A stretch of DNA of 22,048 bases, taken from contig DDXR01000008.1 of assembly GCA_002347565.1 (NCBI GenBank), forward strand, positions 313-22,360, written 5' to 3'. Every line of letters begins with the position of its first letter. The first letter of the stretch is position 1. The DNA comes from a bacterium UBP2_UBA2255 (GTDB lineage Bacteria; Edwardsbacteria; AC1; EtOH8). Shown piece by piece: positions 14,871 to 22,048 of the stretch. The notes beneath the pieces are model-generated. The model did not search any database. It worked only from the letters and a program-made list of their open reading frames with translations, and had not been told where the DNA came from. The position numbers were made by a program, and so were the translations under genes.

Positions 14871-17327
14871 TCACTTCACCCCCTTGCCGGGCCGGGGCGC
14901 GGCGTTCCCGACATGGCGGTCGCACCATTCCAGCATTTCGTACAGCACGTGCTCGACCGATTCCCGGGCGCTGTAGCCATGACTCTCGTGCGGCAACATC
15001 ACCAGCCGGACCGTGCCGCCCGTGCCGCGCACCGCCTCGAACAGCTTTTCGGATTGCATCGGCACCGTGCCGGGGTTGGCGTCCGCCTCGCCGTGGATGA
15101 TCAGCAGCGGCTCGTCGATCCGATCGGCCTGCAACAACGGAGAGTTCCGGATGTAGGCCTCGCGCGCCTGCCACAGGGTGCGCTTCTCGTTCTGAAAGCC
15201 GAACGGCCGCAGCGTGTGATTGTAGGCCCCGCTGCAGGCGATGCCGGCGCGGAAGATGTCAGACCAGGCCAGCAGGTTCGCGGTCATCAGCCCGCCGTGA
15301 CTGTGCCCGCCCACCGCGACGCGGCCGCGGTCGGTGACGCCCATTGCCACCGCCTTGTCCACCGCAGCCTGCGCGTTCATGACGATCTGATCGACAAAGC
15401 CATCGTAGGTCGTGGCCGGCGGCCCGACCACCGGCATGGCCACGTTATCCAGCACCGCGTAGCCGGCCAGCGCCAAGAACAGAATACTGGCGCCGCGCAG
15501 CGTCACGAAACGATGGGGCGAGCCCGACACCTGCCCGGCCACCTCCTTCTGGGCGATGTCGCCGGGGTAGGCCCAGACGATGGTCGGCAGCCGCGTTCCC
15601 TTTTTGTGTCCCGGTGGCAGGTACAGCGTGAACGACAGCGGCAGGCTGTCGGCGCGCTGGTAGGTGACGATCTGCTTGGTGACCCTGCGCAGGGCAGGCT
15701 GGGGGTCGGCGAATCCCGTCAGCGCGCGGGCGGTTGACCGCCAGGCGGCCTCGCCGGGCCCGGACTTCGCCAGCGGCGTCTTGGCCAGGGTCCGCCAGTG
15801 ATAATTGGGCGGCTCGGACTGCGACTCGCGCCGTGTGATGAACGTGCCCAGGGACGGGTCCACCCAATCGACGAAGGTCTCGTAAACGGCGCTGTCCGAT
15901 CGCCACAGCCGCTCGCACTCCATCGTCGTCAAGCTCATCCGGTCGAGAAACGGCCGCTGGTTGCCGGGGACGAAGCCCTCGCCCTCCAGGTAGATCCAAT
16001 CACCGTCTCGCCGCACCGCCCTGGCGCCGGTCGCCAACCGCCGCGACACCGGGTAGCCCGGCTTGCCGAAACGCTCGTGCAGGCTGTGGTCACGCAGCAG
16101 CTTCGGCGCGGCGGCCGCAGCGGAGACGTCGCGCAGCCAGGCGCGTTGCCAGCGGCGGTCCCGGTCGTACTCGTGGACGATGCAGTACGGGCTGTCCTCG
16201 ACCCATTCGATTCCGGCGAAGCGGTGCTCCGTGCGGCAGAGCTCGGACTCCGGCCCGTCGACCGGCCGCTGCATCACCCTGTCGCGGAACGGGACCGTGA
16301 CCGCGGGGTCGCCGTTGTCCAGCGCCTCGGCCCACACGATGGCGGACGGCGCGGTCGGCCTCCAGGCGTGGTCGCGCGGCCCCGTGACCTCGCCGTCGAT
16401 CGGCACCGATTCGGCCAGCGGCCGGCTGGAGATCGTCTCCAGCAGCCGCCCGTCGGCGGTCCACAGCTCCACCGCGCAGGGGAAGCGGTACCAGGCCCGC
16501 TGATAGGAGTAGGGGCGGCGGATGCGCTCGACCAGCAGGAAGCGGCCGTCGGGCGAGGGCTGGACGTCGCCGTAGACCGCGGGCGTCCCCACCGGCGTGA
16601 TCTTGCGCGACGGCAGATCGACCCGGGCCAGCTGGCAGGTGGCGTAGTGGTCGAACAGGTCGGCGTCGTGCGGGGTCCTCAGCACGTCGCGGGCCTCGTA
16701 GGTGCTACTGGCCGCGGCCGTGCCGGAGCTTTCCAGCGCACGCGGGCCCGCGGGCGCCGCCGGCGCCGCGGGCGGCGCGCCGCGGCCGGAGGGGACCAGC
16801 TTGACCAGCAGCGAGCGCTGGTCGGGCAGCCACTGCACGCCGGCGCCCAGCAGCGGGACCAGCTGCGCGCCCTCCACCCGGAAGGCCTTGGCCGCGGCCG
16901 CGTCGACCACCCACAGCTCCAGGCGGTCGTCGGTCTCGCTGGTGAACGCGAACATGGTGCCGTCGGCGTTCCAGCGCGGCCGGCCGATGCGCTTGACCGA
17001 CGCCGGCAGCCCGACCTTCGCTTCGTAGCCCGTGGCCGCGTCCCGCACCGCCAGCCCGGTCCAGTAGTAAACGTAGCTGCGCTCGTTGTTGGTGCGCGGG
17101 TTGATGCGGACGCCGGCCAGCTTCAGCACCGGCTCGGCCTGGTCGGCGATGGCCGGGTAGTCCATCGGCCGGGCCAGCGCCATCCGCCCGCAGTCGGGGG
17201 ACAGGAACACGTCGGGCGGTTCCGGCGCGTTGATCACGTCCAGGATGGCCCGGGGCGGCTTTTTGTAGGGCTCCTGGGCCAGCGCCAGCGAGCTAAGGAC
17301 GAGCAGGACCGGGAACAATCTGCGCAT
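14871..17327 (-). CDS. S9 family prolyl-oligopeptidase, glutamyl endopeptidase (S9D)-like
   Basis: From ATG 17327 the protein has 818 residues with a signal peptide (MRRLFPVLLVLSSLALA, then Gln-Glu-Pro). A reading frame opens 29 codons earlier but that extension lacks a leader character, so it is rejected. The N-terminal part carries S9D hallmarks: YKKPPRAILDVINAPEPP, then LKLAGVRINPRTN. It forms a propeller-like region to about 560. The alpha/beta hydrolase end has the triad Ser676 (GGHSHGG), Asp749 (GEADANPG) and His783 (ESHGYS). S9D enzymes cleave after Glu; here this is inferred. It lacks the C-terminal sorting-type domain of its neighbours, so it is probably periplasmic and may trim peptides made outside. 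It follows the M28 gene by 108 bp. Confidence 0.9.
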   Translation of the reverse strand: MRRLFPVLLVLSSLALAQEPYKKPPRAILDVINAPEPPDVFLSPDCGRMALARPMDYPAIADQAEPVLKLAGVRINPRTNNERSYVYYWTGLAVRDAATGYEAKVGLPASVKRIGRPRWNADGTMFAFTSETDDRLELWVVDAAAAKAFRVEGAQLVPLLGAGVQWLPDQRSLLVKLVPSGRGAPPAAPAAPAGPRALESSGTAAASSTYEARDVLRTPHDADLFDHYATCQLARVDLPSRKITPVGTPAVYGDVQPSPDGRFLLVERIRRPYSYQRAWYRFPCAVELWTADGRLLETISSRPLAESVPIDGEVTGPRDHAWRPTAPSAIVWAEALDNGDPAVTVPFRDRVMQRPVDGPESELCRTEHRFAGIEWVEDSPYCIVHEYDRDRRWQRAWLRDVSAAAAAPKLLRDHSLHERFGKPGYPVSRRLATGARAVRRDGDWIYLEGEGFVPGNQRPFLDRMSLTTMECERLWRSDSAVYETFVDWVDPSLGTFITRRESQSEPPNYHWRTLAKTPLAKSGPGEAAWRSTARALTGFADPQPALRRVTKQIVTYQRADSLPLSFTLYLPPGHKKGTRLPTIVWAYPGDIAQKEVAGQVSGSPHRFVTLRGASILFLALAGYAVLDNVAMPVVGPPATTYDGFVDQIVMNAQAAVDKAVAMGVTDRGRVAVGGHSHGGLMTANLLAWSDIFRAGIACSGAYNHTLRPFGFQNEKRTLWQAREAYIRNSPLLQADRIDEPLLIIHGEADANPGTVPMQSEKLFEAVRGTGGTVRLVMLPHESHGYSARESVEHVLYEMLEWCDRHVGNAAPRPGKGVK

Positions 17328-17376
17328 GGTGATGCCTCGAGAGTTTTGTATCACTGTCGGGAGCAGAGCCAGGGAA

Positions 17377-17408
17377 AGCGGGACCCCACCGCCGGGCGAA
17401 GTCCCGCT
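17377..17408 (-). terminator. weak hairpin between M28 and S9 genes
   Basis: AGCGGGAC (17377-17384) and GTCCCGCT (17401-17408) form a perfect 8-bp stem with a 16-nt loop that can partly pair. The minus-strand tail is TTTCCCT, a poor U-tract. It may reduce read-through from the M28 gene into the S9 gene or stabilise the M28 message, but is not a strong terminator. Confidence 0.4.
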
Positions 17409-17435
17409 GGGCACGGCGGCCGCCGCATTATGCAG

Positions 17436-19805
17436 CTAGCGGATGACCGACACCTTGCCGACGCAGGCCGCGCCGGCGGCGGAGAGCCGGAAGAAGTACG
17501 TCCCGTTGGCCACCGGCCGTCCCGCGCCGTCGCGGCATTCCCAGCCGGTGCGGTGCTCGCCGGCCGGCTGGACCGCGTCCGCCAGCGTCGCCACCCGCCG
17601 GCCCGCGATATCGTAGACGGAGATCTGGACGCGGCCCGCCGCCGGCAGCGAGTAGCTCACCCGGACGCTGTTCGCCGCCGGGCTGGGCCAGGCCTGCAGG
17701 CTGAGCACGCCGGCGGCGCCCGGCGCTGCCGGGGCGCCCGACACGCCCGTCGGCACGTAGCCGGTCAGCAGCACGTCGTCCACGTACCAGCCGTCGTCGA
17801 CGGTGTTGCCGTCGGTGGTGAACCGAAACCGGAAGCGGTAATTGGTGGTGGTCGGGCAGATGTTGGTAAGGTCGAACGTACGCTGGGTCCAGGCCGTCTT
17901 CGAACCGGAATATCGGGTCACCAGGGAGGTCCAAGCCCCGCCGTTAAGGGAATACTCGGGATAGCACCAGTCCCAGCCGCTCTCGGTGGAGTAGCGCTCC
18001 CACCAGGACAGCGACGCGTGGTTGTACCCGCTTAGGTCGATGCCGTTGAGCACCTGGATGTAGCTGTTGACGTTGTTGCCGTAGTTGCCGGCCCGGCTGT
18101 CGGTGACGGAATGCCCGGGCGAATGATAGCTGGCGCTGGTGGTGTCCCAGTTCGGCGTACCGCTGCGGGTCCAGAGCCCCAGCCCGGTCTCGAAGTCGTC
18201 GAAGAACGCCGTCTGGGCGGTGCCGGCGAACGGCCGGGCCCGGTACTCGTTCAGGAACACGCTCTCCTGGCCCTGGTCGTTGACCGCCGCCACTGCCAGG
18301 TAGTACAGGCTGTCGGGCGTCAGGCCGGTGATCACCGCCGTCGTGTCGCCCGCGCCGGTGATGTCCTGCTGGCCGCTGTAGTTCTCGGAAGTCCGGCCCC
18401 AGTAAACGCGGTAGCCCGCGGTGTTGCCGGAGCGGTCGCGGTTCCAGGACAGCGCCAGTTCCGATCCCGGGCCATGCTCCTGGACCTGGACGCCGCGCAC
18501 CCTGGCCGGATGGAACGCCAGCGTGGCGAAGAATCCCAGCGCGCCCTTCAGGTTCCCGGCGAGATAGCGGAAATTCATGTGGCTGGTGTTGTCATTGACC
18601 GTATGGTACACCGTGCTGAAATTCTTCTCCAACACCCACGCCACAGGGTAGCCGTCCTGCATGAACGGGTAGCTGTCGCTCTGGCTGAGGTACTGTGCGC
18701 CGTACTGGCCCACCGCGTTGGTGTCGGCATGCCGGCCGTAGAGCCGGGCCATCCTGATCAGCAGCTGGGCATAGGCCGTGGAGCCAGCGTAGTGCTGGGA
18801 GTAGAACAGGCTGTCGTTGTTCTCGGCCCCGCACATGTCGAAGTTCAGCATGCAGCCGATTGCCGCTCCCTGGGCCTTCATCCTGGCAGACTGGTGCACG
18901 CTGCCGTAGAGCCCAAGCTCCTCGGCGTCGAAGGTCATGAGCTTGACGGTGCTGTTCGGCCGATTGCCGGGCTGGCCCAGGATCCGCGCGTACTCCAGCG
19001 CCGCCACCGCACCCGAGGCGTTGTCATCGGCGCCCGGGGCGTTGCTGGTGGCGTAGCTGTCGTAGTGTCCGCCGGCGATGTACAATGTCACCGTATCGTG
19101 CAACCCCGGGATGGTGGCGATCACGTTGTGCCCGATGTTGCCGTAGCTGGAGACGGCGAACGTGTCGGTGCGGACATCGGCGATGCCCATGCTGTCGAAC
19201 TGGGCCTTGACCCATGCGGTAACCGTGGCATGGTTCGCCGCCCGGACATGCCTGGTGCCGAAGTTCTGCATGGCCGTCACCCAGGACCGGATGCGGGACG
19301 AGTCCACCTGGTCGGCGATGGCCGCGATGGCCGGGTTGTACGCCAGGTTGGGGTTGATGATGGTGCTGTCGGCGGCCAGCTTGATCCCGTCGGTGCGGAA
19401 CGGCTTGACCCAGTAGCACTCCGGCTTGTCGGCCAGCCCGGCCGGGACGTCGGCCGCGCGCAGCAGGTAGCGGTCGCCGCTGGCGTACAGCGCCCGGGCG
19501 GACACCGCGGCGGGGTCAGCGCCGCGCCGCACCGTCACCCAGCGCAGCGCCGACAGGTCGCCCTCGTAGACCGGCGCGGCAGTCCCGGCGGCCTTGGCCG
19601 CGGCGGCGCAACCGGCCCCGACCAGCATGGCCTGGCCGGACAGGTCGTACACCGGCCAGCCGTTCGCTGCGGCCAGACGGACGGGATCCTGGTCCGCCTG
19701 CAGGTCGACCCGGCACAGCGCGGGCGATCCGGCGGGGGCCGCGCTGGCGAATGGCAGTAGTGCCAGCAGCGCCAAAGTCGCTGCCGCGAGCCGTTTCGTG
19801 ACCAT
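17436..19805 (-). CDS. secreted M28 zinc aminopeptidase with FN3, jelly-roll and C-terminal sorting-type domain
   Basis: From ATG 19805 the protein has 789 residues; AAGGAGA lies 8 nt upstream and a good promoter precedes it. The frame stays open for 289 further codons upstream, but that stretch is low-complexity shadow of the next gene. After the signal peptide (about 1-22) comes a propeptide, then the M28 domain (about 165-430). Zinc ligands are His247, Asp260, Glu296, Asp323 and His401, with Glu295 as the general base (GGHYDS, GADDN, DAEELG, NFDM, YHTVND). An FN3 domain (about 437-525), a MAM/jelly-roll-like domain (about 529-685, FFDDFETGLGLW to VDDVLL) and a C-terminal domain (about 700-789, ending VSVIR) follow. 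It probably removes N-terminal residues from peptides outside the cell. Confidence 0.92.
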   Translation of the reverse strand: MVTKRLAAATLALLALLPFASAAPAGSPALCRVDLQADQDPVRLAAANGWPVYDLSGQAMLVGAGCAAAAKAAGTAAPVYEGDLSALRWVTVRRGADPAAVSARALYASGDRYLLRAADVPAGLADKPECYWVKPFRTDGIKLAADSTIINPNLAYNPAIAAIADQVDSSRIRSWVTAMQNFGTRHVRAANHATVTAWVKAQFDSMGIADVRTDTFAVSSYGNIGHNVIATIPGLHDTVTLYIAGGHYDSYATSNAPGADDNASGAVAALEYARILGQPGNRPNSTVKLMTFDAEELGLYGSVHQSARMKAQGAAIGCMLNFDMCGAENNDSLFYSQHYAGSTAYAQLLIRMARLYGRHADTNAVGQYGAQYLSQSDSYPFMQDGYPVAWVLEKNFSTVYHTVNDNTSHMNFRYLAGNLKGALGFFATLAFHPARVRGVQVQEHGPGSELALSWNRDRSGNTAGYRVYWGRTSENYSGQQDITGAGDTTAVITGLTPDSLYYLAVAAVNDQGQESVFLNEYRARPFAGTAQTAFFDDFETGLGLWTRSGTPNWDTTSASYHSPGHSVTDSRAGNYGNNVNSYIQVLNGIDLSGYNHASLSWWERYSTESGWDWCYPEYSLNGGAWTSLVTRYSGSKTAWTQRTFDLTNICPTTTNYRFRFRFTTDGNTVDDGWYVDDVLLTGYVPTGVSGAPAAPGAAGVLSLQAWPSPAANSVRVSYSLPAAGRVQISVYDIAGRRVATLADAVQPAGEHRTGWECRDGAGRPVANGTYFFRLSAAGAACVGKVSVIR

Positions 19806-19839
19806 ATCGTGGTTCTCCTTGTGAAGCGGGTTATCCAGC

Positions 19840-19868
19840 ATCATATGCCATTTCCGGCCGGTTTTCAA
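19840..19868 (-). promoter_or_regulatory. sigma-70-type promoter of the M28 gene
   Basis: On the minus strand TTGAAA (19868-19863) is followed after 17 bp by TATGAT (19845-19840), 5/6 and 5/6 matches. The predicted start is near 19833, giving a short leader with the AAGGAGA ribosome site before ATG 19805. It lies just after the hairpin that ends the upstream M28 gene, so this gene and the S9 gene form their own unit. Confidence 0.7.
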
Positions 19869-19882
19869 GCATATTAATGAAG

Positions 19883-19908
19883 GGGGCCGCCCGGTCGCCG
19901 GCGGCCCC
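19883..19908 (-). terminator. GC-rich hairpin terminator after the upstream M28 gene
   Basis: GGGGCCGCC (19883-19891) and GGCGGCCCC (19900-19908) form a perfect 9-bp stem with an 8-nt loop, about 20 bp after the stop at 19928. On the minus strand the tail is CTTCATTAAT, an interrupted T-run. The stem is strong, so termination is likely though imperfect. Confidence 0.65.
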
Positions 19909-19927
19909 TTGTCCCGAAGACGCCCCG

Positions 19928-22048
19928 CTACCGCAGGACGGTCATCTTCCCGACCAGCGCCGTTCCCCCGGCGCTCAGGCGGCAGAAATACACGCCGGCC
20001 GAGACCCGGACGCCCCGGTCGTCCCGGCCGTCCCAGGACGCCGCGTGCGAGCCCGCCGGCAGCGCCGCGTCGGCCAGTGTCCGCACCCGCTGCCCCGCGA
20101 CGTTGTACACGACCAACGACACCCGCCCCGCTTCCGGCAGCTGGTAGCGGATCGCCGTGGCGCGGCCGAACGGATTGGGCCGCGCCGGCCCCAGCGCCAG
20201 CGCCGCCGCGGCTGGCGCTTCCGGCCGCCCCGCCACCCCGCTGGACGGCTCGCCGAAGTCCGCCATCACCCGCTGCACCAGCGCCCGCGCCTGCTGCTGC
20301 TTCATGAAGTACAGGGGAAAGCCCAGGAACACCAGCTTGTAGTCCGCACCCAGGTACCGGATCCCGCAGGTCGCCCCCTCGAACGCGCTGCCGTCGTTCC
20401 GCATGTCCATCGCGTAGATCGCCTCGGCCCCGCCGGCCGGCGTCAGCGCCTCGATGTACCGCATCGCCCCGTTCCACGTCGTCACCGGCACCTTGCCCGT
20501 ATCCACCTCGATCCCGGGGTACCCCAACTGCCCAGCCGCGCCCGCGAACGAGTCCGCGTTCTGCGACCGGCTCATCGCCGACACCCTCATCCGCTCCCGC
20601 ATGAAGCTCCCGGCCCCGAACGCCAGGCTCGACGACATCGCGTTGTTCGTCAGGTTCGCCGTCGGCTGCCACCCCGAGAACAGCAGCCGGCCGCCGGCCG
20701 CCAGGTACCGGTCGAGCTCCACCGTGTCACGGCTGGCCTCGCGGTTCGTGTAGTCGTCCCCGTGCCACACCACCGTCGAGTACGGCACCAGGTCTGCCAG
20801 CACCGGCTTCACACCGCCGCTCGGGAACTCGTAGTCCGTCACCTGGCACCCCTCCAGCGCGTAGTGGTAGAACCCGTCCTGCGTGCTGTCCCGCGGGTAG
20901 CGCCCCGCCGTCCAGTTGTGCGTCTCGTCCACCAGCAGCACCCCCTGGTCCAGCGTCACCGGCCGCCCGTAGGCCGCCGCGCTGAAAGCGCTATGGTTGC
21001 TGTCCCGGTCAACCGCCCGCACCCTGTACCAGTACTTGTGCGCGCCCGACAGCGGCTGGTCCAGGAACGTCGTGTCTGCCAGCAGCGCCCCGTGGTGCTG
21101 GGCGTAGGACGCCGTGTCGTCAACCGCACGGTACAGCTTGTACCCCGCCAGGTCCAGCTCCCGGTTCGCGCCCCAGTCCAGCCGGATGCCGCCGGCCACC
21201 GGGATCGCCGCCAGCGGCGACGGCGGCAGCGGCACCGCCCGCGGGGTTCCCGTGGCCTCGGTCAGCAACGGGCTGGTCCGGCCCTGCGCATCGACCGCCG
21301 CCACGGCGACGTAGTACAGGCTGTCGGACAGCAACCCGTCGATGGTGTCGCCCACGGCCGTCACGTCCATGCTGTCGGCGTAGACGCCGCTGGTCCTGCC
21401 CCAGTACAGCCGGTAGGCGACGACATTGGACGCCGCGATGGCCTGCCATGCGGCGCGCAGGCTCTGGCCGTCGCCGATGTCCCTCACGGCCAGACCTTTC
21501 ACCGCCTGCGGGTAGTTGGCCAGCGTCGCCACCAACCCCAGCCCCGCCCGCACGATGCTGGTGCCGTAGCGCATGTTCATGTAGGTGGTGCTGTCGTTGG
21601 TCTGGTGGTATACCGGGCTGAAGCTGAGCTCCTCGGCGTAGGTCGCCTTGAATCCGTTGCCGTAGTAGCGCCAGCTGTCGCTGCCGTTGAGGTAGACGCT
21701 GTTGTATTCCGGGACGAGGTTGGTGTCGTTGGTGCGGCCGTACCACAGCGCGCTTTGGCCCAGCAGCCGTGAGTAGCTCTCGGAGCCAGGGTAGACCTTG
21801 GAGACGAAGACGCTGTCGTTGCCGATGGAGCCGATCATGTCGTAATTCAGCATGCAGCCGATGTCCCGGCCCGCGGCCAGCTCGTCGTTGGCGTCCTTCC
21901 TGCTGCCGTACAGCCCCCATTCCTCGCAGTCGAAGGCGATCAGCTTCACGGTGCTGTTGGGCGGGTTGGCCGCCAGCACCCGGGCCATCTCGAAGATCGC
22001 GGCGGTGCCGGACCCGTTGTCGTCCGCGCCCGGCGCCCAGGGATTGTA
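19928..22048 (-). CDS. secreted M28 zinc peptidase with FN3 and GATase-like domains, 5' end outside the window
   Basis: The frame is open to the right edge, leaving 706 residues of the C-terminal part; the signal peptide and first zinc ligand (HxD) are missing. Visible M28 motifs are GADDNGSG (7-14), DCEEWG, NYDM and YHQTND, so the domain is likely active. Two FN3 domains follow (about 180-270 and 270-362). Then comes a flavodoxin-like region (about 365-600) resembling class I glutamine amidotransferase folds (VLLVDETHNW, then YLAAGGRLLFSGW). It lacks a visible nucleophilic cysteine and is probably non-catalytic. The C-terminal domain (about 620-706) opens PNPFGRATAIRYQ and ends MTVLR. It is a clear paralogue of the next gene in its peptidase and first FN3 domains. 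Confidence 0.9.
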   Translation of the reverse strand, partial: YNPWAPGADDNGSGTAAIFEMARVLAANPPNSTVKLIAFDCEEWGLYGSRKDANDELAAGRDIGCMLNYDMIGSIGNDSVFVSKVYPGSESYSRLLGQSALWYGRTNDTNLVPEYNSVYLNGSDSWRYYGNGFKATYAEELSFSPVYHQTNDSTTYMNMRYGTSIVRAGLGLVATLANYPQAVKGLAVRDIGDGQSLRAAWQAIAASNVVAYRLYWGRTSGVYADSMDVTAVGDTIDGLLSDSLYYVAVAAVDAQGRTSPLLTEATGTPRAVPLPPSPLAAIPVAGGIRLDWGANRELDLAGYKLYRAVDDTASYAQHHGALLADTTFLDQPLSGAHKYWYRVRAVDRDSNHSAFSAAAYGRPVTLDQGVLLVDETHNWTAGRYPRDSTQDGFYHYALEGCQVTDYEFPSGGVKPVLADLVPYSTVVWHGDDYTNREASRDTVELDRYLAAGGRLLFSGWQPTANLTNNAMSSSLAFGAGSFMRERMRVSAMSRSQNADSFAGAAGQLGYPGIEVDTGKVPVTTWNGAMRYIEALTPAGGAEAIYAMDMRNDGSAFEGATCGIRYLGADYKLVFLGFPLYFMKQQQARALVQRVMADFGEPSSGVAGRPEAPAAAALALGPARPNPFGRATAIRYQLPEAGRVSLVVYNVAGQRVRTLADAALPAGSHAASWDGRDDRGVRVSAGVYFCRLSAGGTALVGKMTVLR

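Noticed and set aside
17328..17414. N-terminal extension of the S9 peptidase by 29 codons
   Set aside because: It would bury the signal peptide that starts at 17327, and it overlaps the hairpin between the genes.
15798..18035. Plus-strand open frame of 745 codons opposite the S9 and M28 genes
   Set aside because: Its product is low-complexity (Arg, Gly, Ala, His, Val), with no motif. The opposite strand encodes two well-conserved enzymes; long antisense frames are common in GC-rich DNA.
19835..19851. Minus-strand TGGCATATGATGC, sigma-54-like, ahead of the M28 gene
   Set aside because: GG and GC are 8 nt apart; the same bases fit a good sigma-70 promoter instead.
19806..20672. N-terminal extension of the M28 gene by 289 codons
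   Set aside because: The extension is Gly/Ala/Arg-rich, overlaps the C-terminus of the upstream gene, and ATG 19805 has a ribosome site, promoter and signal peptide.
19877..21772. Plus-strand open frame of 631 codons opposite the partial M28 gene
   Set aside because: Arg/Pro/His-rich product with no motifs; a mirror of GC-biased codons in the real gene.

Overview
The window reads as two genomic styles joined inside one gene. From the left edge to about 7.0 kb all genes lie on the minus strand. The content (a SpoIIE-type phosphatase with GAF domains, a STAS/HATPase anti-sigma fusion, a nitroreductase, a CcdA/HMA metal-thiol cluster) looks most like a GC-rich Gram-positive, possibly of the Actinobacteriota/Coriobacteriia kind. 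From about 7.0 kb to the right edge the genes encode large secreted, multidomain proteins (gingipain-type C25 peptidase, FG-GAP repeats, FN3 domains, FlgD-Ig/type IX-like C-terminal domains). That is typical of the FCB group and neighbouring candidate phyla. Both assignments are inference from gene content. Leucine codon use changes sharply inside the NtrC-family gene at about 6.93-7.06 kb, so the window may be an assembly chimera, or less likely a natural recombinant.

Left part (1-6.4 kb, all minus strand): a partial HAD hydrolase translationally coupled to a nitroreductase; a two-gene partner-switching module (a membrane-anchored, three-GAF SpoIIE phosphatase followed by a STAS+HATPase fusion); and a metal/thiol cluster of a zinc-ribbon membrane protein, an HMA metal-binding protein and CcdA. 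A CsoR-like palindrome sits inside a promoter just ahead of ccdA. A near-perfect sigma-54 -24/-12 element precedes the zinc-ribbon gene.

Centre (6.4-9.8 kb): a small soluble histidine kinase with a degenerate ATPase half overlaps an NtrC-family sigma-54 activator by four bases. Divergent from it are a small secreted protein of unknown family (8906-9412) and then the C25 peptidase gene. Each is preceded by a correctly spaced -24/-12 sigma-54 element (about 8866-8882 and 9748-9765). The second also has a perfect 9-bp-arm inverted repeat about 160-185 bp upstream, where an activator would be expected to bind.

Right part (9.8-22 kb): an extracellular proteolysis island. The C25 peptidase (plus strand) converges on a minus-strand series of an M28 peptidase (cut by the window edge), a second M28 peptidase and an S9D-like glutamyl endopeptidase. 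The C25 protein and both M28 proteins end in the same kind of C-terminal beta domain with a V(I/L)R terminus, which suggests one shared export or anchoring route. The S9 enzyme lacks it and is probably periplasmic. The working hypothesis for the centre-right region is a kinase/NtrC/sigma-54 circuit that switches on secreted proteins, including the gingipain-like peptidase.
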